A stretch of DNA of 64,000 bases, from the NCBI GenBank assembly GCA_963827135.1, contig CAWGZX010000008.1:1-64000 (forward strand). The letters are read 5' to 3'. Position numbers and translations under genes: made by a program. Source of the stretch: JAJRAN01 sp963827135. Lineage in GTDB: Archaea; Thermoplasmatota; Thermoplasmata; Methanomassiliicoccales; UBA472. Positions 26,187 to 34,929 of the stretch are shown piece after piece; position 1 is the stretch's first letter; the number at the start of each line of letters is the position of its first letter. Under the pieces are notes generated by a model, which searched no databases, had not been told where the DNA came from, and saw only the letters and a list, made by a program, of their open reading frames with translations.

Positions 26187-27623
26187 TCAAGGTGTCCGGA
26201 TCTCGTGCCCGTTCTTGTCCCCTCGTCCTATGCCCTTGTAAACGAAGCCTGCTTCGATGAACTTGTCCGCGTCCACCACGTTCCTGCCGTCCACGATGAC
26301 CGTGTGCTTCTTGCCAGTCAGCCAGTTGACAAAGGACGGCTCGAGCTTGAAGTATTCGCGGTGCGCGGTCATGATGGCTACAGCATCGGCCGCTCTCAAG
26401 ACCTCTTCCAAGTCCCTTACCAGCTCGACACCGGGATAGCTGAACACATACGGGTCATGAACGGTGACCTCGGCCCCTGCCTCCATCAGCAAGTCCCTAT
26501 AGGGCTCCGAGGGAGGATTGCGCGCGTCGTCAGAATCATGGATGAAGGCCCAGCCCAGGATGGCGACCTTCGATCCTCTTGGCCTCTTTCCGATTCGCTC
26601 CAGAGCGCTCATCGTCAAGTGGTACATGTGATTTGGCATGAAGTCGTTGACCTTTCTGGCGAGGACGTAGATCGACTCCGCCCCATCAGGATAGTCCAGG
26701 TCAGCTCCCCTCAACTTCACCCCTCGCTCGAGATGGTAAGTGTCCTTGGTCAGGCAGTGACCGCCTACACCAGCCCCCGGCCAGAGTATGGCCCGGGTGA
26801 TACCTTCGCCCTTCAGGCTGTCGATGCCCGACCTGACGTCGTAGACATTCACGCCGATTGCTTCGCAGTACAAGGCTAGCTGGTTCACTGCCGCGATCTG
26901 CAGGTCCCTGAACGTGTTCTCGGCGGTCTTGGTCACCTCAGCCGCCGTCGCCGTCATCCTGATGATCTTCCCTTTGGTAAGCACGGGGGCGTATAGCTCG
27001 ACCGCCCTCTGCGTGCTGGCCTCATCGATGCCTCCGACGATGCGGTCATGCTCGCGTATATTCCTGAGGAGGCGCCCTACCATGACCCGTTCCGGCGCAT
27101 GGGCCAATGCGAAATCCTGGCCCGCCACGAGACCCGACTCCTCCTCCAGGATCTTTCGCGCCATTCCATCCGTGGTCCCAGGGGTGATGGTCGACTCGAG
27201 CACCACCAGCATCCCTGGTTTAAGGTGCTTCCCAGTGTTATGGATGCCTTCGTTCAGAGCGGTGAAGTCTGGTTCGAGGTCCTTTGGATTGGCGAACGGC
27301 GTCTGGATGGCTAAAGCCACGGCGTCCAGCTCCGATACCCTTGAGAAATCCGAGGTGCACTCGAACTTCCCCGACTTCACAACCTTCTTGAGCAGCTCCT
27401 CGAGACCGGGCTCGTCCCCCTTCAGCGGGCTCTCTCCCCTGTTCAACATATCGATCTTGTAGCCAGATGTGCTTGATGCTCTTTGGAATCCGAGCACCTG
27501 ATCAAATTCTCTGGCATCCGCAAACAGGGCCGCTGCGGGGATACCGACATACCCCATGCCAATGACGCCGATCCTCTTTATCGGCCCTCGCTTCGACAAC
27601 AGAGCTTGGAGCTTGCCCGACAT
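26187..27623 (-). CDS. UDP-sugar (ManNAc-type) dehydrogenase
   Basis: 478 residues. N-terminal Rossmann motif IGVIGMGYVGIPAAALFADA, the conserved ESTITPGTT and AHAPERVMVGRLL, and the catalytic Cys in GAGVGGHCLTKDTYHL identify the UDP-glucose/UDP-GlcNAc/ManNAc dehydrogenase family, which oxidises a sugar C6 alcohol to uronate with NAD+ in two steps. The GHCLTKD form and AHAPERV favour the WecC group. Product would feed S-layer/N-glycan or surface polysaccharide; no glycosyltransferases are adjacent. Confidence 0.87.
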   Translation of the reverse strand: MSGKLQALLSKRGPIKRIGVIGMGYVGIPAAALFADAREFDQVLGFQRASSTSGYKIDMLNRGESPLKGDEPGLEELLKKVVKSGKFECTSDFSRVSELDAVALAIQTPFANPKDLEPDFTALNEGIHNTGKHLKPGMLVVLESTITPGTTDGMARKILEEESGLVAGQDFALAHAPERVMVGRLLRNIREHDRIVGGIDEASTQRAVELYAPVLTKGKIIRMTATAAEVTKTAENTFRDLQIAAVNQLALYCEAIGVNVYDVRSGIDSLKGEGITRAILWPGAGVGGHCLTKDTYHLERGVKLRGADLDYPDGAESIYVLARKVNDFMPNHMYHLTMSALERIGKRPRGSKVAILGWAFIHDSDDARNPPSEPYRDLLMEAGAEVTVHDPYVFSYPGVELVRDLEEVLRAADAVAIMTAHREYFKLEPSFVNWLTGKKHTVIVDGRNVVDADKFIEAGFVYKGIGRGDKNGHEIRTP

Positions 27624-27757
27624 AGCAATCCTAGATGAGGGTTCCTGACTTAATGATTTTGAGCTGGTTTGGGTCGCTCTAACATTATCGCAACCTTCTA
27701 GATACGAGCTTGAGTGTTAGAACATGAGAATGAATTGAGCTTGTCATAAGCGACGAG

Positions 27758-28171
27758 TCAGCCATTGAAGGTTGCCTCAATCCATGCTCGTATCTCATCG
27801 CGAGTCCTTCGGAACTGAGCCAGCACCTCTTGATCACTGCCTTCGACGTCTCCTGGATCTGAGAAACTGTGATGGAAATGTTCTTTTCCGGGAAAGAAAG
27901 GGCAAATTTCTTCGGCATCGCTACAAAGTGTAACGACATAGTCGAAATCCTGACCCTTGAACTCGACCAAATGTTTCGACCTTTGATGCGAAATGTCAAT
28001 GCCAATCTCTGCCATCGCCCTGATGGCCATAGGATGGATCCTACCTGGCTTGGTTCCCGCGCTCCTTGCCTCGTAGCTATCCGCAAGAATCCCGTTCACC
28101 AATCCCTCTGCCATTTGTGAACGGGCTGCGTTATGTGTGCAAATGAACAATATGCGGGTCTTCGCGGTCAT
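27758..28171 (-). CDS. arsC: Thioredoxin-type arsenate reductase (low-MW phosphatase fold)
   Basis: 137 residues. The P-loop CTHNAARSQMAEG near the N-terminus and the redox pair LCSDAEEICPFFPG match arsenate reductases that cascade a disulfide from the P-loop Cys through the other two Cys to thioredoxin. Reduces As(V) to As(III), which an Acr3 pump then exports; a frameshifted acr3 is found 13 kb to the left. GC is visibly lower than its neighbours, hinting at transfer. Divergent from the CO dehydrogenase gene. Confidence 0.85.
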   Translation of the reverse strand: MTAKTRILFICTHNAARSQMAEGLVNGILADSYEARSAGTKPGRIHPMAIRAMAEIGIDISHQRSKHLVEFKGQDFDYVVTLCSDAEEICPFFPGKEHFHHSFSDPGDVEGSDQEVLAQFRRTRDEIRAWIEATFNG

Positions 28172-28330
28172 GAATCCATCGACTCCCTAAATTGCACTCA
28201 TAGGTCGATAAATTACTATCGCTCGAAAAACAAATTCCAGCACCTCAGTCAAAGTAACCTTTTAATAACGGTCGCTTGGGATATTATCGCGCTATCCCTT
28301 TGGTATTGATTGAGGGAGGGGGCGATTCAA

Positions 28331-30271
28331 ATGGCCGATGAGGAAAGGGTAGAGGTAATTGCTGTCGAGTGCCTCAGGGTGACTAAGAAAGAACTAACAC
28401 CGGAACAGCTCGAGAACAAGGTGCAGGAGAGAGCGACCGATGCCTCCACCAAGGAGGTCCTAAGGAAGTCCATGATGGAGGGTGTAGAGACCGTCTGGGA
28501 TAGGTTCGAGAAGCAACAGCCTTCATGCAAATATTGCACCACAGGCATCTCCTGCCAGAGATGCGCCATGGGGCCTTGCCGGCTCATGGGAGGGGACAGG
28601 GTCCGGGGCGTCTGTGGGGCCGATGCCGACCTTATGGTAGCCCGCAACTTGCTGGAGCATCTCGCCACCGGAGCGGCCGCCCATTCAGACCATGGAAGGG
28701 ACGTGGTCGAGACCTTGCTCAAGGCAGCGACCGGGGAGGCGCCCTCCTATGGGATCGCTGACGAGGAGAAGCTGCTGCGTTTGGCGAAGGAGTACGAGCT
28801 TGACACTACCCTGCCCAAGAAAAAATTGGCTGAACTCCTGGCCAAGGCCATGCTAGAGGAGTTCGGCACCTTGAACGGCGAATTGCGCATGGCAAAGCGC
28901 GTCCCTAAGGCCAATTATGCCATCTGGAAGAAGTTGGACATCTTTCCAAGGGCGATCGACCGCGAGGTGGTGGAGGCCATGCACCGGGTCCATATGGGCG
29001 TCGGGGCCGATTACCACGACTTCCTGACACATGGCATCCGAACCTCCCTGGCGGACGGCTGGGGCGGGTCCATGATGGGGACGGAGATATCGGACGTGCT
29101 ATTCGGCACCCCTGAGATCAAGCGCTCCAGGGTGAACCTCGGAGTGCTCAGCAAGGACAAGGTCAACATCTCCCTGCACGGCCACAACCCCATTCTATCA
29201 GAGATGGTGGTGAAGGCGGCCGAACTTCCAGAGATGGTTAAGAAAGCTAAGGCGGTAGGTGCGCAGGGCATCAACCTGGTGGGGCTGTGCTGCACAGGGA
29301 ACGAGCTGCTGCAGAGGAAGGGTATCCCCCAAGCCGGTAATCACTTGGACCAAGAGCTCGTCATCACCACCGGAGCATTGGAGCTCATGCTCGTCGACTA
29401 CCAGTGCATCTTCCCCACGCTGCCTAACACCGCGGCCTGCTTCCATACCAAGGTGGTGTCGACATCCCCCAAGGCCAAGATCATCGGCAGCATCTTTATG
29501 AACATCACGCCAGAGAACGCCTTCGAACAGTCCAAGCGCATCGTGGAGATGGCCATCGCCAACTATCCTAATCGCAATCAGAACCGGGTGCTGATCCCGG
29601 ACGCCCCTGTGGAAGCCATGGTCGGCTTCTCCGTGGAATCGATCAAGAAGGCTTTGGGCGGCACCCTCAAGCCTCTTCTAGATGCGGTCCTGGCCGGTAA
29701 GATCAGGGGCTGCGTGGGCATAGTAGGCTGCAATAACCCCAAGATCAAACACGATCACGGTCACGTCACACTGGCCAAGGAGCTGATCAAGCGCGACGTG
29801 CTTTGCGTGGAAACGGGATGTGCTAGCATCGCCTGCGCTAAGGCGGGGCTGATGATGCCAAAATCCATCGAGGGAGCGGGGAAGGGGCTGAAGGAGGTGT
29901 GCGGTTCGCTCGGAATCCCGCCGGTGCTGCACATGGGTTCCTGTGTGGACAATACTCGAATCCTCAACCTGGTGGCGGACCTGGCAAAGGAAGCGAATCT
30001 GCGCATCGACCAGCTCCCGGTCGCCGGAGCTGCACCAGAATGGTATTCGTCCAAGGCCGAGACCATCGCCACCTACTTCGTTGGCTCGGGAGTGAGCGTG
30101 ATGCTAGGTGTGATGCCTAGGATCGAGGGAAGCCCCAATGTTGTGAAGCTGCTCACCAATGACCTTGAGGGAATCCTGAACGCCAAGTTCTGGGTGGAGC
30201 CTGACCCGCGCAAGGCCGCCGCCATACTGTGGGACCACATCGAGGAGAAGCGGAGGGCCCTCAACATCTGA
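28331..30271 (+). CDS. cooS: Ni-containing CO dehydrogenase catalytic subunit
   Basis: 646 residues from ATG 28331 preceded by GAGGGAGGGGGCG. Interconverts CO and CO2 with two electrons, cytosolic homodimer. The N-terminal cysteines for the D- and B-clusters are in CKYCTTGISCQRCAMGPC; C-cluster ligands appear in SLHGHNPILSE (His), GLCCTGNELLQRKG, GCVGIVGCNNPK, VETGCASIACAKAG and MGSCVDN. This is the monofunctional CooS type, not the acetyl-CoA synthase alpha subunit. No cooF ferredoxin or cooC maturation ATPase is adjacent. Electrons probably go to free ferredoxin and could feed the Hdr locus 4 kb on. Confidence 0.93.
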   Translation: MADEERVEVIAVECLRVTKKELTPEQLENKVQERATDASTKEVLRKSMMEGVETVWDRFEKQQPSCKYCTTGISCQRCAMGPCRLMGGDRVRGVCGADADLMVARNLLEHLATGAAAHSDHGRDVVETLLKAATGEAPSYGIADEEKLLRLAKEYELDTTLPKKKLAELLAKAMLEEFGTLNGELRMAKRVPKANYAIWKKLDIFPRAIDREVVEAMHRVHMGVGADYHDFLTHGIRTSLADGWGGSMMGTEISDVLFGTPEIKRSRVNLGVLSKDKVNISLHGHNPILSEMVVKAAELPEMVKKAKAVGAQGINLVGLCCTGNELLQRKGIPQAGNHLDQELVITTGALELMLVDYQCIFPTLPNTAACFHTKVVSTSPKAKIIGSIFMNITPENAFEQSKRIVEMAIANYPNRNQNRVLIPDAPVEAMVGFSVESIKKALGGTLKPLLDAVLAGKIRGCVGIVGCNNPKIKHDHGHVTLAKELIKRDVLCVETGCASIACAKAGLMMPKSIEGAGKGLKEVCGSLGIPPVLHMGSCVDNTRILNLVADLAKEANLRIDQLPVAGAAPEWYSSKAETIATYFVGSGVSVMLGVMPRIEGSPNVVKLLTNDLEGILNAKFWVEPDPRKAAAILWDHIEEKRRALNI

Positions 30272-30448
30272 AGTTCGGCCCGCGATGCAAGACCAAGAAA
30301 GGCGCTCATTCAAATGAGGCAATGGCCGAGAAGAGATTGGGCCCCATCGAGCGATGGGTCTCCCATGGTCGACATAGGAGAAATCTATCGAAGGGCAATG
30401 CATTTTCACTTTCCAATCTAAGAACAATTGTCTGGATGAGAGGGTGAG

Positions 30449-30521
30449 TGGGCTCAGCCGGATTCGAACCGGCGACCTTCTGCGTGTGAGGCAAACGTCA
30501 TAACCGCTAGACCATGAGCCC
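30449..30521 (-). tRNA. tRNA-Val (CAC anticodon)
   Basis: Folds as a full cloverleaf on the minus strand: acceptor GGGCTCA pairs with TGAGCCC, D-arm GTCTAGCGGTTATGAC, anticodon stem TTTGC/GCAGA with loop CTCACAC (anticodon CAC, valine), T-arm GCCGG-TTCGAAT-CCGGC. Discriminator A; no encoded CCA. A TATA box lies 29 bases upstream. Confidence 0.95.
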
Positions 30522-30549
30522 TGATGGTAGCGACAAAAACGAGCATGCG

Positions 30550-30557
30550 ATATTAAA
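30550..30557 (-). promoter_or_regulatory. TATA box of tRNA-Val
   Basis: TTTAATAT on the minus strand, 29 bases before the tRNA 5' end, the usual archaeal distance. It lies in the 49-base gap between the tRNA and the end of the KaiC-like gene. Confidence 0.6.
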
Positions 30558-30570
30558 GGGTGACGGTAGC

Positions 30571-31269
30571 CTACTCGGTGATCACTTGGGTGGCGCGGAA
30601 CACTCCATCGCTGAACAGCAGCGAGAAGTAGCCCGTCTTGTGGTTGGTAGAGCGAAGCTTGACTGTCCGGATCCGCCTCTGGATGTCCGTCTCGCCGAGC
30701 TCGTGCAGCTTCAAGGAGATTACTCCATCCGCGAGATATCCCTCATCGTACTTGTTCTGGAACATGGTCTCAGGCGAGGTCTCGGAGATGAGAAATGTGG
30801 TTATGCCCAGGTTACGTAGCCATTCGAAGAGGTAGAATAGCTCGGTCCGGCGATTATCACCCAGTTGAGCTGCCATCTCCAGCACGTCCAAGGAGTCCAC
30901 GACCAGGATCTCATAGCCTAGTGAGTGCTTCAGGGACTCCGCGTACATCTTGAACACCTGCAGCCAGGTGCCTTTCGCAGATAGTTGCGTCAACGACTTG
31001 CGGATGAGGCCAAGGTCCAAGATGTGGACGTACTCCTTGGACTCCTCCTTGTCCATGCCCATGGTGTGCATCTGCTGCAGGAGGTTCTCCCTCGACTGCT
31101 CGAGGGTCATGTAGACGCTCTTGATCTTGTTGTTCAAGGCGTTCTGGTAGATCATACTGTAGCAAAGCGAGGACTTCATCGTACCGGGGGTACCGGTGAT
31201 CAGAACGACCTGGCCCTTGGGTATTCCTCCCTGCAGCACCTCGTCAAAATTCTGGATGAAAGTGCGCAC
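30571..31269 (-). CDS. KaiC-like RecA-superfamily ATPase (first paralogue)
   Basis: 232 residues, single RecA/KaiC domain. Walker A is GTPGTMKSS (variant with Met), DNA/partner strand KSVYMTLEQSRENLLQQM with the KaiC Glu pair region, and Walker B ILVVDSLDVLEMA. Archaeal single-domain KaiC homologues act in signalling or as switches for other proteins; no partner is known here. The called start (GTG 31269) has no ribosome site at the right distance; GGGAGGAAG 16-24 bases upstream would better fit a rare CTG or ATA start. Closely related to the gene at 31623. Confidence 0.85.
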   Translation of the reverse strand: MRTFIQNFDEVLQGGIPKGQVVLITGTPGTMKSSLCYSMIYQNALNNKIKSVYMTLEQSRENLLQQMHTMGMDKEESKEYVHILDLGLIRKSLTQLSAKGTWLQVFKMYAESLKHSLGYEILVVDSLDVLEMAAQLGDNRRTELFYLFEWLRNLGITTFLISETSPETMFQNKYDEGYLADGVISLKLHELGETDIQRRIRTVKLRSTNHKTGYFSLLFSDGVFRATQVITE

Positions 31270-31441
31270 TCGCTCAATGGGCAGACTTATCTTCCTCCCG
31301 CTGGCGTCTCATATAATCGCGGAAGATAATATCCTTTTCTATCGGGCATTTCGAATTTTGATAATCAGGGATCGATTCATTTCGGCGACTGGAAGATGAA
31401 AATGATCGTCGCGCTCGTCGTGTGATTCGATGAAACGACCT

Positions 31442-31615
31442 TCAATCCTTGTCCAAGGAAGCTTGCTCGGACTCATCGCCAACGCCGCCTAATGGCTTCG
31501 GCGGCACCGGTGCGGGCGGCGGAGCCACATCCAGGCTCTCTCCGCAGCGGAAGCAGTTGCGGTCCTTGGGCTTGATGCCTGCACCGCATGTCGGGCATTC
31601 GAACCTCTTGTTCAT
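31442..31615 (-). CDS. 57-residue zinc-ribbon protein
   Basis: Runs from ATG 31615 to TGA 31442. The N-terminal MNKRFECPTCGAGIKPKD and NCFRCGE give a CxxC...CxxC zinc ribbon; the rest is a Pro-rich, then acidic tail (VAPPPAPVPPKP). It starts 7 bases after the stop of the second KaiC-like ATPase and is likely co-translated with it, so it may be its adaptor. Function otherwise unknown. Confidence 0.75.
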   Translation of the reverse strand: MNKRFECPTCGAGIKPKDRNCFRCGESLDVAPPPAPVPPKPLGGVGDESEQASLDKD

Positions 31616-31622
31616 TAGGACA

Positions 31623-32336
31623 TCACTCCGAGATCACCTTGGTCACCTGGAATTTACCATTACTGAACAACAATGAGTGATAGGAAGGGTCGTGGTTGGT
31701 CTCGCGCATCTTGACGCATCGGATCCTTCTATGGGTCTCGGTGTCCCCTACCAGTTGCATCTTGAGCGTTATGATGCCGTCGGATAGATAGCCCTCGTCG
31801 AACTTACCCTCGAGAAGGCGCTCCTCCGAGGCCTCGGAGATGAGGAGGACGGTGGCATTGAGCTCCCTCATCCACTCGAAGAGGTAGAAAAGGTCCGTAC
31901 GCCGATCCACGACCTCGGCCATGATCTCCAGCACATCCAAGGAGTCAATGACCATAATATCGAACTTCAAATTCTCCTTAAGGTTGGTAAGGTAGGACTT
32001 GAAGACCTGCATCCAGGAGCCTCCAGTGGATATCTCCCTCAGCTTCTTCCTGATGAGGCTGAGATCGAGCACATGCAGGCGCCCTACCACAAGATCCGTC
32101 TTCATGCCCATCTTCTCCATCTGTCGGAGCAGGGACTCGCGCGACTGCTCCATGGTGACGTAGAGGGCAGTCATTCCGCTGTCGATGACGTTGTGATAGA
32201 GGAGATTGTAGGAGATGGAGGACTTCATCGTGCCGGGAGCACCCGCCACGAGAACGATGTGGCCTGAAGGTAATCCTCCTTCGAGCATTCGGTCAAAACC
32301 CTCGATATAGGTCCTCAACCTCTGGTCCGAGCTCAA
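31623..32336 (-). CDS. KaiC-like RecA-superfamily ATPase (second paralogue)
   Basis: 237 residues from TTG 32336, seven bases after GGAGG; a TTG at 32354 overlaps that site. Walker A GAPGTMKSS, LYVTMEQSRESLLRQMEKMG and Walker B IMVIDSLDVLEIM. The alignment with the 30571 gene is end to end and clearly above family background (LFYLFEWMREL versus LFYLFEWLRNL; EGYLSDGIITLK versus EGYLADGVISLK), so the two arose by duplication. Heads a small operon with the zinc-ribbon gene. Confidence 0.85.
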   Translation of the reverse strand: MSSDQRLRTYIEGFDRMLEGGLPSGHIVLVAGAPGTMKSSISYNLLYHNVIDSGMTALYVTMEQSRESLLRQMEKMGMKTDLVVGRLHVLDLSLIRKKLREISTGGSWMQVFKSYLTNLKENLKFDIMVIDSLDVLEIMAEVVDRRTDLFYLFEWMRELNATVLLISEASEERLLEGKFDEGYLSDGIITLKMQLVGDTETHRRIRCVKMRETNHDPSYHSLLFSNGKFQVTKVISE

Positions 32337-32441
32337 ATCGTTTCCTCCACGCAACTTGCCATTCTTACTTTACCCGGAGGAAAAAAATTAGGAACTCAAT
32401 TTAAAAATCTATGGTCATGAGTGCGCTAGGCGATAATCTGC

Positions 32442-33146
32442 CTACATGCCGCCCCTGATGACCAGCTTGCGCACGTATGGCTTGCATCTCTCAGCGATCG
32501 CCCGCACCTTGCCATCGTCCAAGGGCTTTACGACTGAGAGATTGGGGTCGATGGTGTTGCGCGGGCTGAAGTGCTGGAGCACCATCTTCCTCGCTGTCCC
32601 GATGTAGGCGGCCATGCGCTCGTAGTCCTCGGGCTTGAGGAGGATGGGCACCATGGTTGTGCGGAACTCGTAGTCGATGCCCGACCCCATGATGATCTCT
32701 ATCGAGCGCTTCACCTTGCTCAGATCGACCTTGGCCCCTGCCAGGTCGTCATAGCCCTCGTCCAATGGCGCCTTCAGGTCCATGGCCACGTAATCGAGCA
32801 GCCCCGCATCGATCAGGTCCTTGAGCATCTCAGGGTTCGAGCCATTGGTGTCCAGCTTGACCTTCATTCCAAGGGCCTTGACCCTCTTGACCAGCTCGGG
32901 GAGGTCGCGGTGGATGGTCGGCTCCCCGCCCGTGATGACGATCCCATCCAGGAACTCGCGGTTCTCTTCGATGTAGCCCTCCACGAACTCCAAGGGGACG
33001 TCCTCATAGACCTCCGGTGTGAGCACCAGCTCCCGGTTATGGCAGAAGGGGCAGCGGAAGTTGCAGCTTGGCAAGTAGATGACGGCGGTGACGCAGCCGT
33101 CCCAGTCAAGGAGCGAGGTACGATTGAATCCGGCTATCCTGGGCAT
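32442..33146 (-). CDS. Radical SAM activase (anaerobic NrdG / PflA-like)
   Basis: 234 residues. The [4Fe-4S]-SAM motif is CNFRCPFCHN; GIVITGGEPTIHRDLPELVK and KLDTNGSNPEMLKDL follow as in the anaerobic ribonucleotide-reductase activating family (TIGR02495 type). It installs a glycyl radical on a partner enzyme; no glycyl-radical enzyme is in the window. A TATA-like GTTATACATAA about 28 bases before the ATG suggests leaderless transcription. Confidence 0.85.
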   Translation of the reverse strand: MPRIAGFNRTSLLDWDGCVTAVIYLPSCNFRCPFCHNRELVLTPEVYEDVPLEFVEGYIEENREFLDGIVITGGEPTIHRDLPELVKRVKALGMKVKLDTNGSNPEMLKDLIDAGLLDYVAMDLKAPLDEGYDDLAGAKVDLSKVKRSIEIIMGSGIDYEFRTTMVPILLKPEDYERMAAYIGTARKMVLQHFSPRNTIDPNLSVVKPLDDGKVRAIAERCKPYVRKLVIRGGM

Positions 33147-33257
33147 CTTCCCTACTCTATCCCCTGCTTATGTATAACGGTGTCGGAAATCAGCCCTTGG
33201 TCTATAGCGAAAGAATGAATGGTGTCGATACCTCTACGTTTGAGCGTGAAGAGGACG

Positions 33258-34412
33258 ATGTCAGAGAAGGCCGGACCGCCGCTTGGCACCATGCCCAGCA
33301 TCCAGGTCTACACCGGACGGGGCTCATCGCATTCCTGGATCTGGTCCGCGCAATGCTTCGACCGCTTGGGATTGCTCCGGGTCGAATTCGTGGATTCCCG
33401 GTCCATGCTCCGCTCCCGGCCCGATGTCCTCATCTTCTCCGGAGGGGACGGCTTCCGCATGGCGGAGGAGCTGGGAGAGGAGAAAATGCAGCGGGTGCGC
33501 GATTACGTCACCTCAGGAGGAAGGTACGTCGGGATCTGCGCTGGAGCCTACCTGGCCCTGAAGTCCAGCTCCTACCCCGGGAAGAGCCTCGACATGGTCC
33601 GTGCGCCCATAGCCAATCTGTCCCGGGACCCTCCTCCCAACCGCAATCTGCCAGGCAAGTACCTGTTCAACTGCGGGGGACACTGGGTGTTCCATCCCTT
33701 GCGAGGCGAGGTCCTGCTGGACCTGGACGGGGAGAGATTGGCAGCCCCTTTGTATGGCGGGCCGTCCTGGAGCTCGGTCGAGGCAGGAGATGTCCTGGCC
33801 CGTTACCAGGGCTGGTCCGACAGCGCCACGCTCCTGACCGATGAGGGTACCGCCCGCGAAATCTTATTCGGGAAGGGAGCGATCCTTACTATCCGATATG
33901 GAAAGGGGAGGTTGTGGCTATTGGGGCCTCATCTTGAGCATCCTGACCACCCGGAGGCGAACCTGCTCTTCGGGCGCATGGTCCAGGAGGGCGAGGCCAG
34001 CGCCATCGTCCCGCCCGAGCCGAGGAGCGGCACCGAGGAGCTGGTGGCCGTGAGGCGCCTCCTATCGGAGGCGAGGGTCGCCTATCGGGGGCTGGAGGGC
34101 ACCAGCTGGACCATAGGTAGGAAGGTGTGGGAGCACGAGAAGATCGGCTACTTCATCAACGCCATGTGGGAGCGGGTCCAGGAGCGCGAGTCCAAAGGTC
34201 AGAGGCTCCTCGTTCCCGAGACCATGGAGCCCGAGCTCGCCTCGATCCTGAGGACGATTCGTGGGATCCGCAGGGACCTGGCATTAGGCCAGGACACCAC
34301 CGAGCGGGCCGAGGCGATGTTCGAGGGGCTGTCCTCCTGCGCCTCCTCCTTCTTCGAGCACTACTTCGATTGGAGGCTCCGGGCCATGCTGGCCTCGGGG
34401 CGAAATGGGTAA
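33258..34412 (+). CDS. BPL_N (amidotransferase-like) protein
   Basis: 384 residues from ATG 33258 (GAAGAGGACG before it); an earlier ATG at 33219 is possible. The first 230 residues match the 'biotin-protein ligase N-terminal' fold, a class I amidotransferase relative: IQVYTGRGSSHSWIWSA, LIFSGGDGFRMAEEL, nucleophile elbow VGICAGAYLAL and LLGPHLEHPDHPEA. The remaining 130 residues are helical and charged (WEHEKIGYFINAMWERVQE). Ligand and reaction unknown; the Cys-His layout suggests an amidase-like activity. Confidence 0.75.
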   Translation: MSEKAGPPLGTMPSIQVYTGRGSSHSWIWSAQCFDRLGLLRVEFVDSRSMLRSRPDVLIFSGGDGFRMAEELGEEKMQRVRDYVTSGGRYVGICAGAYLALKSSSYPGKSLDMVRAPIANLSRDPPPNRNLPGKYLFNCGGHWVFHPLRGEVLLDLDGERLAAPLYGGPSWSSVEAGDVLARYQGWSDSATLLTDEGTAREILFGKGAILTIRYGKGRLWLLGPHLEHPDHPEANLLFGRMVQEGEASAIVPPEPRSGTEELVAVRRLLSEARVAYRGLEGTSWTIGRKVWEHEKIGYFINAMWERVQERESKGQRLLVPETMEPELASILRTIRGIRRDLALGQDTTERAEAMFEGLSSCASSFFEHYFDWRLRAMLASGRNG

Positions 34413-34418
34413 GCGAAC

Positions 34419-34424
34419 TTTTTT
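34419..34424 (+). terminator. T-tract after the BPL_N gene
   Basis: TTTTTT seven bases after the stop, the kind of short T-run that ends archaeal transcripts. It separates the BPL_N gene from the Hdr locus that starts 40 bases on. Confidence 0.4.
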
Positions 34425-34464
34425 CAGCCGGATAGATGGTAGGTGAACCCTCAGAGGGAACGAA

Positions 34465-34929
34465 ATGGAGGGCGCGCTAATGAGTCAGAAAGGAAGCGGA
34501 GCAGCGGACGCCCTCCCCTGGAAGCCGAACATCATCGCCTTCTGCTGCAACTGGTGCGCCTATGCGGGGGCGGATCTGGCCGGTGTGAACCGCAGGCAGA
34601 TCACGCCGGAGGTGAGGGTGCTGCGGGTGATGTGCTCAGGCAGGGTCTCGCCAGGCATGATATTGAGGTCATTAACCTCGGGAGCGGACGGGGTCATGGT
34701 CCTCGGCTGCCATCCGGGCGATTGCCATTACCGGGTGGGGAACGTCTTCGCGGAGAAGAGGGTGGCGGAGGTGCGCGAGCTGCTGGACCTTGCTGGAGTG
34801 GATCCTTCGAGGCTGCTGCTGAGATGGATCTCCGCTTCGGAGGGGGACCTCTTCGCCAAGACCATGGACGAGTTCGTTGACTATATCCGCGAGCTTGGGC
34901 CCCTAGGGGGTGCTGGGTATACCCCTTGA
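34465..34929 (+). CDS. mvhD: MvhD/FlpD-like [2Fe-2S] electron-transfer protein
   Basis: 154 residues (ATG 34465; ATG 34480 after GGAGGGCGCGCTA also plausible). The domain links hydrogenase or formate dehydrogenase to HdrA and binds a [2Fe-2S] cluster: IIAFCCNWCAYAGADLAG, VMCSGRVSPGMILRSL, GCHPGDCHYRVGN. A second MvhD domain is fused to HdrA at 37.7 kb, so this is a spare. It overlaps the HdrD-like gene by 20 bases, implying they work together. Confidence 0.88.
   Translation: MEGALMSQKGSGAADALPWKPNIIAFCCNWCAYAGADLAGVNRRQITPEVRVLRVMCSGRVSPGMILRSLTSGADGVMVLGCHPGDCHYRVGNVFAEKRVAEVRELLDLAGVDPSRLLLRWISASEGDLFAKTMDEFVDYIRELGPLGGAGYTP

Noticed and set aside
26121..26879. Long open frame on the plus strand
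   Set aside because: It is the antisense shadow of the UDP-sugar dehydrogenase, which has complete family motifs.
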